Shown: piece by piece, positions 1-6,552 of the stretch
How positions within the stretch are numbered: position 1 is the first letter of the stretch
Layout of the letters: the number at the start of each line of letters is the position of its first letter
Source: Desulfuromusa sp.
Lineage (GTDB): Bacteria; Desulfobacterota; Desulfuromonadia; Desulfuromonadales; Geopsychrobacteraceae
Length of the DNA: 8,500 bases
NCBI GenBank assembly: GCA_021157505.1
Contig: JAGGWI010000152.1
Span: forward strand, 1-8,500
Reading direction: 5' to 3'
Position numbers and translations under genes: made by a program
Notes under the pieces: generated by a model
Database searches by the model: none
Told to the model about the DNA's origin: nothing
The model's input: only the letters and a program-made list of their open reading frames with translations

Positions 1-2
1 AC

Positions 3-1223
3 CTTAAAATGTTTCGTATTATGCAGAAAATTGGGCACCAAATACTGACGTGGGATGAAGAGGCTCTGGTTCATTTGCCGGATGAAACCTATTATTCCCG
101 CAGGTTGTCGCCGACCGCAATCAGGTACAACTCAGACCTTTTTGCCTGGGGCGAAGACAATGCAGAGTTATGGCGTCGCTACCCGGACCTTCCTGAGGAT
201 ATGCCGATTCACGTCACTGGTAATCCTCGCAGCGATATGCTTCGACCTGAGTTGCGGTCTTTCTACGAACCGGAAGCAGAAGAAATACGAAAAACCCATG
301 GAAAATTTATCCTGGTCAATACGAATTTTAACCACGTGAATGCTTTTTTCCCGGCCCAAAACCTGTTCAGACCGGCGGACAAAGAGGGTGAAGATCCTCA
401 ATTCGGCAAAGCGGGAGTGGGTATGGAGCGTAAGTTTGCTGAAGGACTGCGGGATCACAAAGAGGCCATTTTTACTGCCTTCAAAGAGTTAATTCCGATC
501 CTTGACCAGACTTATCCTGATCATACAATCATCGTCCGTCCGCACCCGACTGAAAATCAACAAGTTTATGTGGATATTGCCAAAGGTTGTAAACGGGTTA
601 AGGTCACCAATGAAGGCAATGTGGTTCCCTGGCTAATGGCAACCGACGTAGTTCTACATAACGGCTGCACCACAGGTGTCGAAGCCTATATGATGGATGT
701 TCCGGCGATATCCTACCGTGCCAAGGTCAATGATACCTACGACATGGGGTTTTATCGGCTGCCGAATTTGATCAGTCATCAGTGTTTCGATATCGAGCAG
801 TTGCAGGAAACACTGACAAAAATAATAAAGGGAGAACTTGGCACAGCCGCTGGTGCTGAACGTCGGGCTCTGGTCAACCATTACCTGGCAGCACAAGACG
901 GCCCGTTGGCATGTGAACGTATTGTTGCTGTTCTTGAGGAAAAGATGAAACGTCAACCGCTTCTGCCGAAGCCACCACTGAGTGATCGTATCTCAGCCAG
1001 GGCTTTTGCCAATTATCGGCGTGTTTATAAGTACATCAAGAAATTTAAACCGGGCACACATGCCCCCCCACAATTTCATGTTCATCGTTATCCCGGTATT
1101 TCGCTTCAAGAGTTAGTTGCCCGAATAAATAAAATTCAACAGGTGCTCGGTGAAACCGGCGAGATGAAAACAGAGCAAATATCCGATCATATTTTTTTGA
1201 TCCAACCTATAGGAGCTAAGTAA
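3..1223 (+). CDS. Surface carbohydrate biosynthesis protein, 5'-truncated by window edge
   Basis: Probable cytoplasmic enzyme of surface polysaccharide assembly, resembling the 'surface carbohydrate biosynthesis protein' family, whose fold is GT-B/CDP-glycerol-glycerophosphotransferase-like. Counting from the ATG at 9, visible family-like blocks are TWDEEAL near residue 14, the GNPRSDML segment near 71, RPHPTE near 177, and HNGCTTGVEAYMMDVPAISY near 216-235. The last block resembles the nucleotide-binding C-terminal half of KpsC/CDP-glycerol transferase-like proteins. The frame is open to the window's left edge with no stop, there is no ribosome-binding site before the ATG at 9, and the family's N-terminal domain is missing. 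The true start is therefore probably upstream, by my memory of the family about 80 residues. The stop codon overlaps the ATG of the sulfotransferase (TAATG), so the two are co-translated. The exact reaction and acceptor cannot be read from the sequence. Confidence 0.75.
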   Translation, partial: LKMFRIMQKIGHQILTWDEEALVHLPDETYYSRRLSPTAIRYNSDLFAWGEDNAELWRRYPDLPEDMPIHVTGNPRSDMLRPELRSFYEPEAEEIRKTHGKFILVNTNFNHVNAFFPAQNLFRPADKEGEDPQFGKAGVGMERKFAEGLRDHKEAIFTAFKELIPILDQTYPDHTIIVRPHPTENQQVYVDIAKGCKRVKVTNEGNVVPWLMATDVVLHNGCTTGVEAYMMDVPAISYRAKVNDTYDMGFYRLPNLISHQCFDIEQLQETLTKIIKGELGTAAGAERRALVNHYLAAQDGPLACERIVAVLEEKMKRQPLLPKPPLSDRISARAFANYRRVYKYIKKFKPGTHAPPQFHVHRYPGISLQELVARINKIQQVLGETGEMKTEQISDHIFLIQPIGAK

Positions 1224-2074
1224 TGAAGGTTTTGATTTTAGGAACAGGAAAAACCGGCACCACGGTCATGGTGTATAAAGTGTCTGGTGGCCTACCAAAT
1301 TGCCATGCATTCTCCGGGGGGCATCCTGGTAAACATATAGGTGATTATGAAAATGCGGTTTACAAACATACCTATGAAGACCGCAAAGGTAAGAGTATGG
1401 AGGTCTTCAAAGAGCACTTAAATAAGGAACATTATGACCGGAAGATCTGGATGGCTCGTGATCCCCGCGATGCTGCGGTCAGTCGCATGTTGTATCGATG
1501 GCACAGTGGATATAAAGGTTGCAAGCAGCAATTTAAAAATCAACTCGAGCTGGTTTTAAAGAAAGAGAAAGATCCCCTATCTATCTCTTTTTCTGAGATC
1601 TGCCGTTACACGGGGCACGATGGCAGTATCCGGACTATTGAAGAGGCTATTGAGGAAGAAACCCATCGTTACCAACAAATGAGCGAATTTGTAAAAGGTC
1701 TGGGTAGTGATTGGATCCGGTTTACATTTGAGGATATGGTGGCTCAAAAATTCGATGGACTCAATGAATATCTCGGATTCGAGGTTGAGACCGATGCAAA
1801 TGTCCCCAGCACTTCCAGTAAAGCCAAAGTCATTCGAAAAAAAGACACTGGAGACTGGCGTCACTGGTTTACTGAAGAAGATGTTGAACTTTTTAAACCA
1901 GCCTTTTTACCTTATATGGAGCTCATCGGTTATGATTGCGACGACTGGAGGCCTGACTCTAACCCGGTTATTGAGCCCGAGTTCTCGTCGGTTTATATGC
2001 AGAAATTGCCAACCAAGGCTGGGAAAAATAAGATACTGCAATATTTCAACTCAGTGGCGCAGAAACTGAAATAG
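1223..2074 (+). CDS. PAPS-dependent sulfotransferase
   Basis: Predicted to transfer a sulfuryl group from PAPS to an acceptor, releasing PAP. The 283-residue protein has the three classic PAPS-binding elements of the sulfotransferase family: a 5'-phosphosulfate loop at the N-terminus (GTGKTGTT, residues 7-14), a 3'-phosphate-binding segment (RDPRDAAVSRML, about 79-90, with Arg79 and Ser87), and a C-terminal RKKDTGDW block followed by HWFTEEDVELF, equivalent to the RKGxxGDWkxxFt motif. There is no signal peptide or membrane segment, so it should be cytoplasmic. The ATG at 1223 overlaps the upstream stop by one base and has AGGAG at 1211-1215, seven bases before it. Coupling to a surface-carbohydrate gene, with a PAPS-making cluster and the PAP-clearing CysQ downstream, suggests a surface glycan or its precursor as acceptor. 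The acceptor itself is inferred. Confidence 0.87.
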   Translation: MKVLILGTGKTGTTVMVYKVSGGLPNCHAFSGGHPGKHIGDYENAVYKHTYEDRKGKSMEVFKEHLNKEHYDRKIWMARDPRDAAVSRMLYRWHSGYKGCKQQFKNQLELVLKKEKDPLSISFSEICRYTGHDGSIRTIEEAIEEETHRYQQMSEFVKGLGSDWIRFTFEDMVAQKFDGLNEYLGFEVETDANVPSTSSKAKVIRKKDTGDWRHWFTEEDVELFKPAFLPYMELIGYDCDDWRPDSNPVIEPEFSSVYMQKLPTKAGKNKILQYFNSVAQKLK

Positions 2075-2102
2075 AGAGAAGTCACGACTGGAACTCTGTT
2101 TT

Positions 2103-2134
2103 GCTTCAGTCTGTATAGTCAGACAGTCTCCTAG
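2103..2134. repeat. Truncated copy of the MITE right end
   Basis: These 32 bases recur exactly at 2256-2287, 153 bases downstream, where they form the right end of the complete element at 2131-2287. Only the terminal part is present here. The two copies share the CTAG at 2131-2134. Together with the left end of the next element, this piece forms an imperfect 40-base palindrome at 2113-2152, centred on CCTAGG. Confidence 0.8.
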
Positions 2135-2287
2135 GAGGCTGTCGGACTATACATGAACTGGCTGCAAATCCGTTTGTTTGGCTCCTTTTTGCCCCATAGC
2201 TATGGCTATGAGCCTGCAAACGAGCTAAAAACTGTTCTCAAACTTCCGAATTTTCGCTTCAGTCTGTATAGTCAGACAGTCTCCTAG
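2131..2287. mobile_element. MITE-like element, 157 bp, 23-bp terminal inverted repeats
   Basis: A short non-coding element bounded by inverted repeats: 2131-2153 begins CTAGGAGGCTGTCGGAC, and 2265-2287 is its reverse complement with 21 of 23 positions matching. Inside, 2182-2222 (41 bases) recurs in opposite orientation at 8459-8499 with one mismatch. That block holds the perfect 12-base palindrome CCATAGCTATGG (2194-2205), enclosed by GGCTC (2180-2184) and GAGCC (2210-2214). There is no ORF of note. It is probably non-autonomous, moved by a transposase encoded elsewhere; the parent element cannot be named from this window. CTAG occurs at both ends, but whether it is target duplication or element sequence is unclear. 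It lies between the sulfotransferase and the sulfate-activation genes and fills about half of the 338-base gap. Confidence 0.72.
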
Positions 2288-2362
2288 CTGGGAGAAAATA
2301 AGGAGCAGATTGCATCGGTGACTAAAAAGGGTTATGTCTTTGATGGATTGAACTTTTTGTAG
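2288..2362 (+). pseudogene. Possible 24-codon 3' remnant of an unknown gene
   Basis: Directly after the right end of the MITE-like element, one frame stays open for 24 codons and ends with TAG at 2360-2362. Its C-terminus reads KKGYVFDGLNFL. It has no start codon or ribosome-binding site, and the codon just before it is the TAG of the element's terminal CTAG. This is what would be left if the element, or a deletion next to it, had removed the rest of a gene. I do not recognise the protein, and a chance open stretch of this length is quite possible. Confidence 0.25.
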
Positions 2363-2412
2363 TGGTTGAATGTTAAGATACTTTCTTTATTTCGGGGAAA
2401 ACAATTTAGTTT

Positions 2413-3144
2413 ATGCAGTACGAAACAAAAAATCGCTCCATTCTCAAAGCAATATCCTGGCGAACCGTGGCGACAATTACTACAGCGGTGCTTGTCTTTA
2501 TCTTTACCGGACAGTTTGCTCTTGCTTTGACCATCGGGCTCCTCGAAGTCTTCGCCAAAATGGGGCTCTATTTTTTTCATGAACGCCTCTGGCAGAAAAT
2601 CAGCTTTGGAAAAAAGGAAATTCCCTCCTTTGTTCTCTGGTTTACCGGACTGCCTGCTTCCGGGAAAAAAGCCCTGGCTGATACCGTGTGCCAGCAGCTG
2701 GTTCAGGACAAACTGAAAGTAGAGCGCCTTGACAGCCTGGATGTGCGCCCCCTTTTCCCGGAAACCGGATTTTCTCCTGAAGAAGTGAATCGTCACGTTA
2801 AACGGGCCGGTCATCTGTGTGCCATGCTGGAGAAGAATGGGATCATTGTTGTTGCCTCTTTTGTTTCTCCTTATCGTCAGAGCCGGGTATTTGCTCGAGA
2901 ACGAGCAGCGAATTTTATTGAAGTTTATATGAACACTACGGTAACAGCTTGCGAGCAAAGAGACACAAAAGGACACTATGCCAAAGCCCGCAGCGGTGAA
3001 TATCAGAACTTTCCCGGTGTTGATATTGAATATGAAGAACCCGTCAACCCTGAAATAGTTATTGATGTTGATAATCTGACATTAGAGGAATCGGCTGAGC
3101 TTATTGTGCATTATTTGAAGAAAAAGGTGATCAAGCGGGATTGA
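2413..3144 (+). CDS. DUF2061 membrane domain fused to divergent APS-kinase-like domain
   Basis: A 243-residue two-part protein. Residues 1-65 match the DUF2061 pattern: RSILKAISWR, two hydrophobic segments (about 18-33 and 35-55), then HERLWQKISFG. The rest is homologous to APS kinase (CysC): LWFTGLPASGKKA at 75-87, VSPYRQSR at 151-158, CEQRDTKGHYAKARSG at 180-195, and a FPGVDIEYEEP-type tail. Key positions are changed compared with the CysC domain of cysNC in this same window. The Walker A Ser/Thr is Lys86; DGDNVRHG has become DSLDVRPL (107-114); and the GFTDADRVEN region is GFSPEEVNRH, so the conserved Arg and Asn are Val125 and His128. It may be a pseudokinase, a kinase for another substrate, or a membrane-tethered partner of PAPS synthesis. 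ATG 2413 is the first start after an in-frame TAG at 2407; the nearest SD-like GGGG (2394-2397) is distant, so translation may be weak. Confidence 0.8.
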   Translation: MQYETKNRSILKAISWRTVATITTAVLVFIFTGQFALALTIGLLEVFAKMGLYFFHERLWQKISFGKKEIPSFVLWFTGLPASGKKALADTVCQQLVQDKLKVERLDSLDVRPLFPETGFSPEEVNRHVKRAGHLCAMLEKNGIIVVASFVSPYRQSRVFARERAANFIEVYMNTTVTACEQRDTKGHYAKARSGEYQNFPGVDIEYEEPVNPEIVIDVDNLTLEESAELIVHYLKKKVIKRD

Positions 3145-3154
3145 ACAGGGGAAT

Positions 3155-3266
3155 AGCTGTAAGCTGTAAGTCGTAAGCTGTAAGTTATAAACCAAATCGG
3201 AACCGAATAATAAGTGCAGGAATAATAGATTTAAACTTACAGCTTAGAGCTTTATAGCTTATAGCT
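3155..3266. repeat. Inverted-repeat element, TAAGCTGTAAG family, empty copy
   Basis: The left arm 3155-3186 consists of heptamer-like units (AGCTGTA AGCTGTA AGTCGTA AGCTGTA). The right arm 3234-3266 is its imperfect reverse complement, starting AACTTACAGCTTA. The 47 bases between are A/T-rich and non-coding. The arms could fold into a roughly 30-bp imperfect stem in the mRNA between the DUF2061 fusion gene and cysD. The same arm family frames the four-helix-bundle gene at 4196-4631, and a fragment lies inside cysN at 5289-5308. Confidence 0.8.
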
Positions 3267-3267
3267 G

Positions 3268-3284
3268 AAAAACCAAAGGTTTTT
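3268..3284 (+). promoter_or_regulatory. Hairpin over the cysD Shine-Dalgarno sequence
   Basis: Arms AAAAACC (3268-3274) and GGTTTTT (3278-3284) are perfect 7-base complements around an AAA loop. The likely ribosome-binding site AAAGG (3275-3279) lies in the loop and 3' arm, seven bases before ATG 3287. The stem is A/T-rich and probably weak. A regulatory role is inferred from the similar arrangement at cysNC and cysQ. Confidence 0.45.
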
Positions 3285-3286
3285 CC

Positions 3287-4180
3287 ATGACCCACTTAAA
3301 ACAACTTGAAGCAGAGAGCATCCACATCATGCGTGAAGTGGTCGCCGAATTTGAAAATCCGGTGATGCTCTATTCCATAGGAAAAGACTCTTCTGTGATG
3401 CTGCACTTAGCGCGGAAGGCTTTTTATCCTGCCAAGCTCCCCTTTCCACTGATGCATATTGATACCACCTGGAAGTTCAAGGAGATGATCGAGTTTAGAG
3501 ATCGAATAGCAAAAGAATATGGTTTCGAGTTGTTGGTCTACACAAATCAGGACGGTGTAAAGCAAGGCATCTCCCCGTTTAAACATGGCTCTGCACGTTA
3601 TACCGACATCATGAAGACCGAAGGGCTTAAGCAATCATTGGACAAATATAAATTTGATGCTGCTTTTGGTGGCGCCCGGCGTGATGAAGAAAAATCTCGA
3701 GCCAAAGAACGGATTTTTTCCTTCAGAAGCGACACCCACCAATGGGATCCCAAAAGCCAACGGCCTGAGCTGTGGAACCTCTACAATGCCAAAGTCAATC
3801 CCGGTGAAAGTATCCGTGCCTTTCCCTTATCCAATTGGACCGAACTCGATATCTGGCAATATATCTATCTGGAAAAGATTTCTATCGTTCCCCTCTATTA
3901 CTCCAAAAAGCGCCCGGTTGTTGAGCGTGACAATATGTTGATCATGGTCGATGACGATCGCCTCGAATTACTCCCCGGAGAAAAAGTAGAAATGAAATCA
4001 GTTCGTTTCCGAACTCTCGGTTGTTATCCTCTGACCGCAGCGGTTGAGTCAGAGGCGGCAACCCTGCCTGAAATTATCCAGGAGATGCTCCTCACCAAAA
4101 CCAGCGAACGACAAGGGCGTTTGATCGATCATGATTCGGCTGGAAGTATGGAAAAGAAAAAACAGGAAGGCTATTTTTAA
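3287..4180 (+). CDS. cysD: Sulfate adenylyltransferase subunit 2 (CysD)
   Basis: Catalytic subunit of the two-subunit ATP sulfurylase. With the GTPase CysN it makes adenosine 5'-phosphosulfate and pyrophosphate from sulfate and ATP in the cytoplasm. The 297 residues match the family length of about 300. Visible features are the PP-loop SIGKDSSVMLHL near residue 31 (an N-type ATP pyrophosphatase fold shared with PAPS reductase), the RRDEEKSRAKERIFSFR block near 130, DPKSQRPELWNLYN, the NWTELDIWQYI segment, and the basic C-terminus ending KKKQEGYF. The R-DEEKSRAKER block and the tail mark it as CysD rather than a PAPS reductase. The ATG at 3287 has AAAGG seven bases upstream. Its usual partner cysNC follows, but a repeat-bounded insert with a four-helix-bundle gene lies between them, so the normally tight cysD-cysN spacing is stretched to about 470 bases. 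Confidence 0.95.
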   Translation: MTHLKQLEAESIHIMREVVAEFENPVMLYSIGKDSSVMLHLARKAFYPAKLPFPLMHIDTTWKFKEMIEFRDRIAKEYGFELLVYTNQDGVKQGISPFKHGSARYTDIMKTEGLKQSLDKYKFDAAFGGARRDEEKSRAKERIFSFRSDTHQWDPKSQRPELWNLYNAKVNPGESIRAFPLSNWTELDIWQYIYLEKISIVPLYYSKKRPVVERDNMLIMVDDDRLELLPGEKVEMKSVRFRTLGCYPLTAAVESEAATLPEIIQEMLLTKTSERQGRLIDHDSAGSMEKKKQEGYF

Positions 4181-4195
4181 GCGGAGCTTAAAAAT

Positions 4196-4631
4196 AGCTG
4201 TAAGTCGTAAGCTTTAAGCTGTAAGAGGGGGGATCAAGTGAATTTTGAGAAGCTTGAGGTTTGGAAACGTTCTTGTCAGCTTTCGGTTGAAGTTTACTCT
4301 GCCATGAGAGATTTGAAGGGTTTTGGCTTTAAAGATCAAATCACGAGATCTTCTCTTTCGGTACCAAGCAATATCGCCGAAGGAATGGTCAAGCCGACAT
4401 TGAAAGACAAGGTTAAGTTTCTTCATATCGCGAACGGTTCGTGTGTGGAAATGAGAACTCAGGCATATATCGGAATGAAGATAGGCTATATACCTAATGA
4501 CGCTGGTTTGTATTGGTACAAGAAACAAAAGAGATCAGCTCAATGCTTATGGGTCTCGTAAAAACATTGCAAGATAAAAACTAAGGTATTTTATATTTTA
4601 ACTTACAGCTTAAGGCTTACAGCTTAAAGCT
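4196..4631. mobile_element. Inverted-repeat-bounded insert carrying a four-helix-bundle gene
   Basis: The left arm 4196-4225 (AGCTGTAAGTCGTAAGC followed by TTTAAGCTGTAAG) and the right arm 4600-4631 (starting AACTTACAGCTTAAGG) are imperfect inverted repeats of the same family as 3155-3266. They enclose the complete small ORF at 4238. The unit sits between cysD and cysNC, which are normally adjacent, so it looks like an insertion. The four-helix-bundle family is known from intervening sequences within 23S rRNA genes, so an IVS-like element is plausible. No transposase is encoded, so mobility is inferred only. Confidence 0.5.
4238..4561 (+). CDS. Four-helix-bundle protein (S23/IVP family), C-terminus frameshifted
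   Basis: Small protein of the family first seen in 23S rRNA intervening sequences, related in fold to the Avd proteins of diversity-generating retroelements. Family hallmarks are the N-terminal MNFEKLEVWKRS, then FKDQITRSSLSVPSNIAEGM near residue 46-65, and FLHIANGSCVEMRTQAYIGMKIGYI near 67-91. It begins with GTG 4238 behind a G-rich ribosome site (GAGGGGGG, 4225-4232). The last dozen residues (KQKRSAQCLWVS) do not fit the family. The expected fourth-helix sequence, ETKEISSMLMGLVKTL, lies in the next frame from 4522 and ends at TAA 4582-4584. A single missing base near 4520-4525 would explain this; restored, the protein would be about 115 residues. Whether it is a decayed gene or a sequencing error cannot be settled here. 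The molecular function of such stand-alone copies is not established. Confidence 0.8.
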   Translation: MNFEKLEVWKRSCQLSVEVYSAMRDLKGFGFKDQITRSSLSVPSNIAEGMVKPTLKDKVKFLHIANGSCVEMRTQAYIGMKIGYIPNDAGLYWYKKQKRSAQCLWVS

Positions 4632-4652
4632 ATCAAAAACGGAGTTTTTGAT
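4632..4652 (+). promoter_or_regulatory. Hairpin with cysNC Shine-Dalgarno in the loop; decides the start
   Basis: Arms ATCAAAAAC (4632-4640) and GTTTTTGAT (4644-4652) are perfect 9-base complements with a GGA loop. The ribosome-binding site GGAG (4641-4644) occupies the loop, and the first two bases of ATG 4651 close the stem. GGAG is six bases from ATG 4651 but only three from the in-frame TTG at 4648, so ATG 4651 is the better start. A translational-control role is inferred. Confidence 0.5.
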
Positions 4653-6552
4653 GTCCCACCAATCTGATTTAATAGCTGAAAATATCCATTCTTATTTGAA
4701 GTCTCAAGAAGAAAAAGACATGCTACGGTTTATTACCTGCGGCAGTGTAGATGACGGCAAAAGCACCCTCATTGGCCGGTTACTCTGGGATTCAAAGTTG
4801 ATTTTTGAAGATCAGCTTGCCGCATTGGCGGCTGACAGTAAAAAAGTCGGGACCCAGGGAGAAGAGATCGATTATGCTCTGTTGCTCGATGGACTTCAGG
4901 CAGAGCGGGAGCAAGGGATCACCATCGATGTGGCCTACCGCTTCTTCTCCACCGACAAACGTAAGTTTATTGTTGCTGATACCCCAGGTCACGAACAATA
5001 CACCCGCAATATGGTGACCGGTGCCTCAACGGCAGATGTTGCTGTTATCCTTATTGATGCCCGTAAAGGGGTACTCACCCAGACCAAACGACACAGTTAT
5101 CTGGTTTCCCTGGTCGGGATCAAAAATGTCGTGGTTGCGATCAACAAGATGGATCTGGTTGATTACAGTCAGGAACGGTTCGAGGAAATCCGCAAAGAAT
5201 ATATGGAGTTCTCCAGCGATCTGGGTTTTAAAGAAATCACCTATATTCCAATTTCGGCTCTGAAGGGAGACAACCTCCTCTCTCCTTCCAGCTTAGAGCT
5301 TACAGCTTCAAACACCCCCTGGTATCAGGGACAATCGCTCCTTCATTATCTTGAAACCGTTGAGCACGCTGATAATGCCACAGAAAAACCTTTCCGCATG
5401 CGGGTGCAGTGGGTCAATCGGCCCAACCTTGATTTTCGAGGGTTTTGCGGCACCATTGCTTCGGGAACAATCAAACCGGGAGATGAAGTTGTTGTCCCAT
5501 CATCCGGACAATCCAGCCGTATCTCAAGAATTGTGACCATGGATGGCGATCTGGAAGAAGCCTTTGCCGGACAAGCGATTACCCTCTGTTTAGAGGATGA
5601 AATCGACATCAGTCGCGGTGATATGCTCACCACCCCCCTGGTACGACCCAGTCACGCTGATCAATTTGAAGCTAAATTGGTCTGGTTGCATGAAGATCCA
5701 CTCCTTCCCGGTCGCAGTTATCTGCTAAAAGCCGGGTCCGCCACCGCACCCGCCCAAGTGAGTGAACTGAAGCGCAAAGTCAATGTCAATACACTGCAAC
5801 TTGAACCTGGCAAGACTTTGGAAATGAATGAGGTCGGTATCTGCAATATCAGTATCAATAAAGCCATCTCCTTTGACCCTTACAGTGTCAACCGGCACAC
5901 CGGTAACTTTATTCTGATAGACCGCTTCACCAATGCGACCGTTGGGGCCGGGATGATCGACTTTCCCCTGCGCCGGGCCAGCAATGTTCACTGGCAGGCG
6001 ATTGATATTGACAAACAGAGCCGTGCCGATCTCAAAGGACAACAACCCAAAGTTCTCTGGTTTACTGGTCTGTCTGGAGCAGGGAAATCAACAATCGCCA
6101 ATCTGGTCGAAAAGAAACTCCACTCCCTGGGGAAACACACCTACCTGTTGGATGGTGATAACGTCCGGCATGGTCTGAATCGCGATCTCGGTTTCACCGA
6201 TGCCGACCGGGTAGAAAATATCCGCCGGATAGCTGAAACCGCCAAGCTGTTTGTGGATGCAGGAGTGATTGTTTTAACCGCCTTCATCTCACCATTTAAA
6301 AGTGAACGCAACCTGGCCCGCGGGCTTCTGGAAGAAGGGGAGTTTATCGAGATCTTTGTTGATACACCTCTCGAAATCTGTGAGCAGCGAGATCCAAAGG
6401 GCTTGTACAAAAAGGCCAGGGCCGGGGATCTGCCAAACTTTACCGGCATCGATTCCACTTATGAAGCCCCAGAAAGTCCAGAAATTGTTGTGGAGGCAGG
6501 GACACGGTCGGCGGAAGATATTGCTGAAGAAATTGTTGCAAAAATATTATAG
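4651..6552 (+). CDS. cysNC: Bifunctional sulfate adenylyltransferase subunit 1 / APS kinase (CysNC)
   Basis: Fusion of the CysN GTPase, which drives ATP sulfurylase with CysD, and CysC, which phosphorylates APS to PAPS; cytoplasmic. Numbered from ATG 4651 (633 residues), the GTPase motifs are GSVDDGKST (31-39), the switch region with EREQGITIDVAYRFF (about 85-99), DTPGHEQY (110-117) and NKMD (165-168). EF-Tu-like beta-barrel domains extend to about 445. The CysC domain has an intact P-loop GLSGAGKST (473-481), DGDNVRHGLNRDLGF (501-515), the ISPF segment and KKARAGDLPNFTG. All standard APS-kinase residues I can check are present, unlike the DUF2061-linked paralogue upstream. Residues about 209-223, in the linker between the GTPase and barrel domains, contain extra sequence encoded by a piece of the local repeat family. 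Repeat-filled spacers lie on both sides. Its product PAPS would feed the sulfotransferase upstream. Confidence 0.96.
   Translation: MSHQSDLIAENIHSYLKSQEEKDMLRFITCGSVDDGKSTLIGRLLWDSKLIFEDQLAALAADSKKVGTQGEEIDYALLLDGLQAEREQGITIDVAYRFFSTDKRKFIVADTPGHEQYTRNMVTGASTADVAVILIDARKGVLTQTKRHSYLVSLVGIKNVVVAINKMDLVDYSQERFEEIRKEYMEFSSDLGFKEITYIPISALKGDNLLSPSSLELTASNTPWYQGQSLLHYLETVEHADNATEKPFRMRVQWVNRPNLDFRGFCGTIASGTIKPGDEVVVPSSGQSSRISRIVTMDGDLEEAFAGQAITLCLEDEIDISRGDMLTTPLVRPSHADQFEAKLVWLHEDPLLPGRSYLLKAGSATAPAQVSELKRKVNVNTLQLEPGKTLEMNEVGICNISINKAISFDPYSVNRHTGNFILIDRFTNATVGAGMIDFPLRRASNVHWQAIDIDKQSRADLKGQQPKVLWFTGLSGAGKSTIANLVEKKLHSLGKHTYLLDGDNVRHGLNRDLGFTDADRVENIRRIAETAKLFVDAGVIVLTAFISPFKSERNLARGLLEEGEFIEIFVDTPLEICEQRDPKGLYKKARAGDLPNFTGIDSTYEAPESPEIVVEAGTRSAEDIAEEIVAKIL
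5289..5308 (+). repeat. TAAGCTGTAAG-family repeat fragment inside the cysN coding region
   Basis: CAGCTTAGAGCTTACAGCTT is assembled from the same units as the right arms at 3234-3266 and 4600-4631; it shares the 13 bases CAGCTTAGAGCTT exactly with 3240-3252. It is in frame and encodes SLELTAS (residues 214-220) between the KGDN and PWYQG landmarks of CysN, a linker that is short and variable in the family. Confidence 0.65.

Noticed and set aside
2113..2152. 40-base palindrome as an intrinsic terminator after the sulfotransferase
   Set aside because: It lacks a following T-run and is fully explained by abutting ends of two repeat copies.
2348..2379. Promoter before the DUF2061 gene (TTGAAC with a TGTTAAGAT-type extended -10)
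   Set aside because: The spacing is about 20 bases and the -10 match is partial, too weak to annotate in A/T-rich sequence.
2332..2976. 214-residue minus-strand open frame
   Set aside because: It lies opposite the DUF2061/APS-kinase-like gene, whose domains are clear, and its own translation has no recognisable domain.
4520..4530. Programmed -1 frameshift in the four-helix-bundle gene
   Set aside because: No X-XXY-YYZ slippery heptamer is placed correctly and no obvious stimulatory structure follows; a base loss is simpler.
3155..4631. CRISPR array based on repeated heptamer-like units
   Set aside because: The units are arranged as inverted pairs without regular spacers of unique sequence, and no cas gene is present.
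4648..4650. TTG as the cysNC start codon
   Set aside because: It is only three bases from GGAG, whereas ATG 4651, directly after it, has six-base spacing and is a stronger codon.
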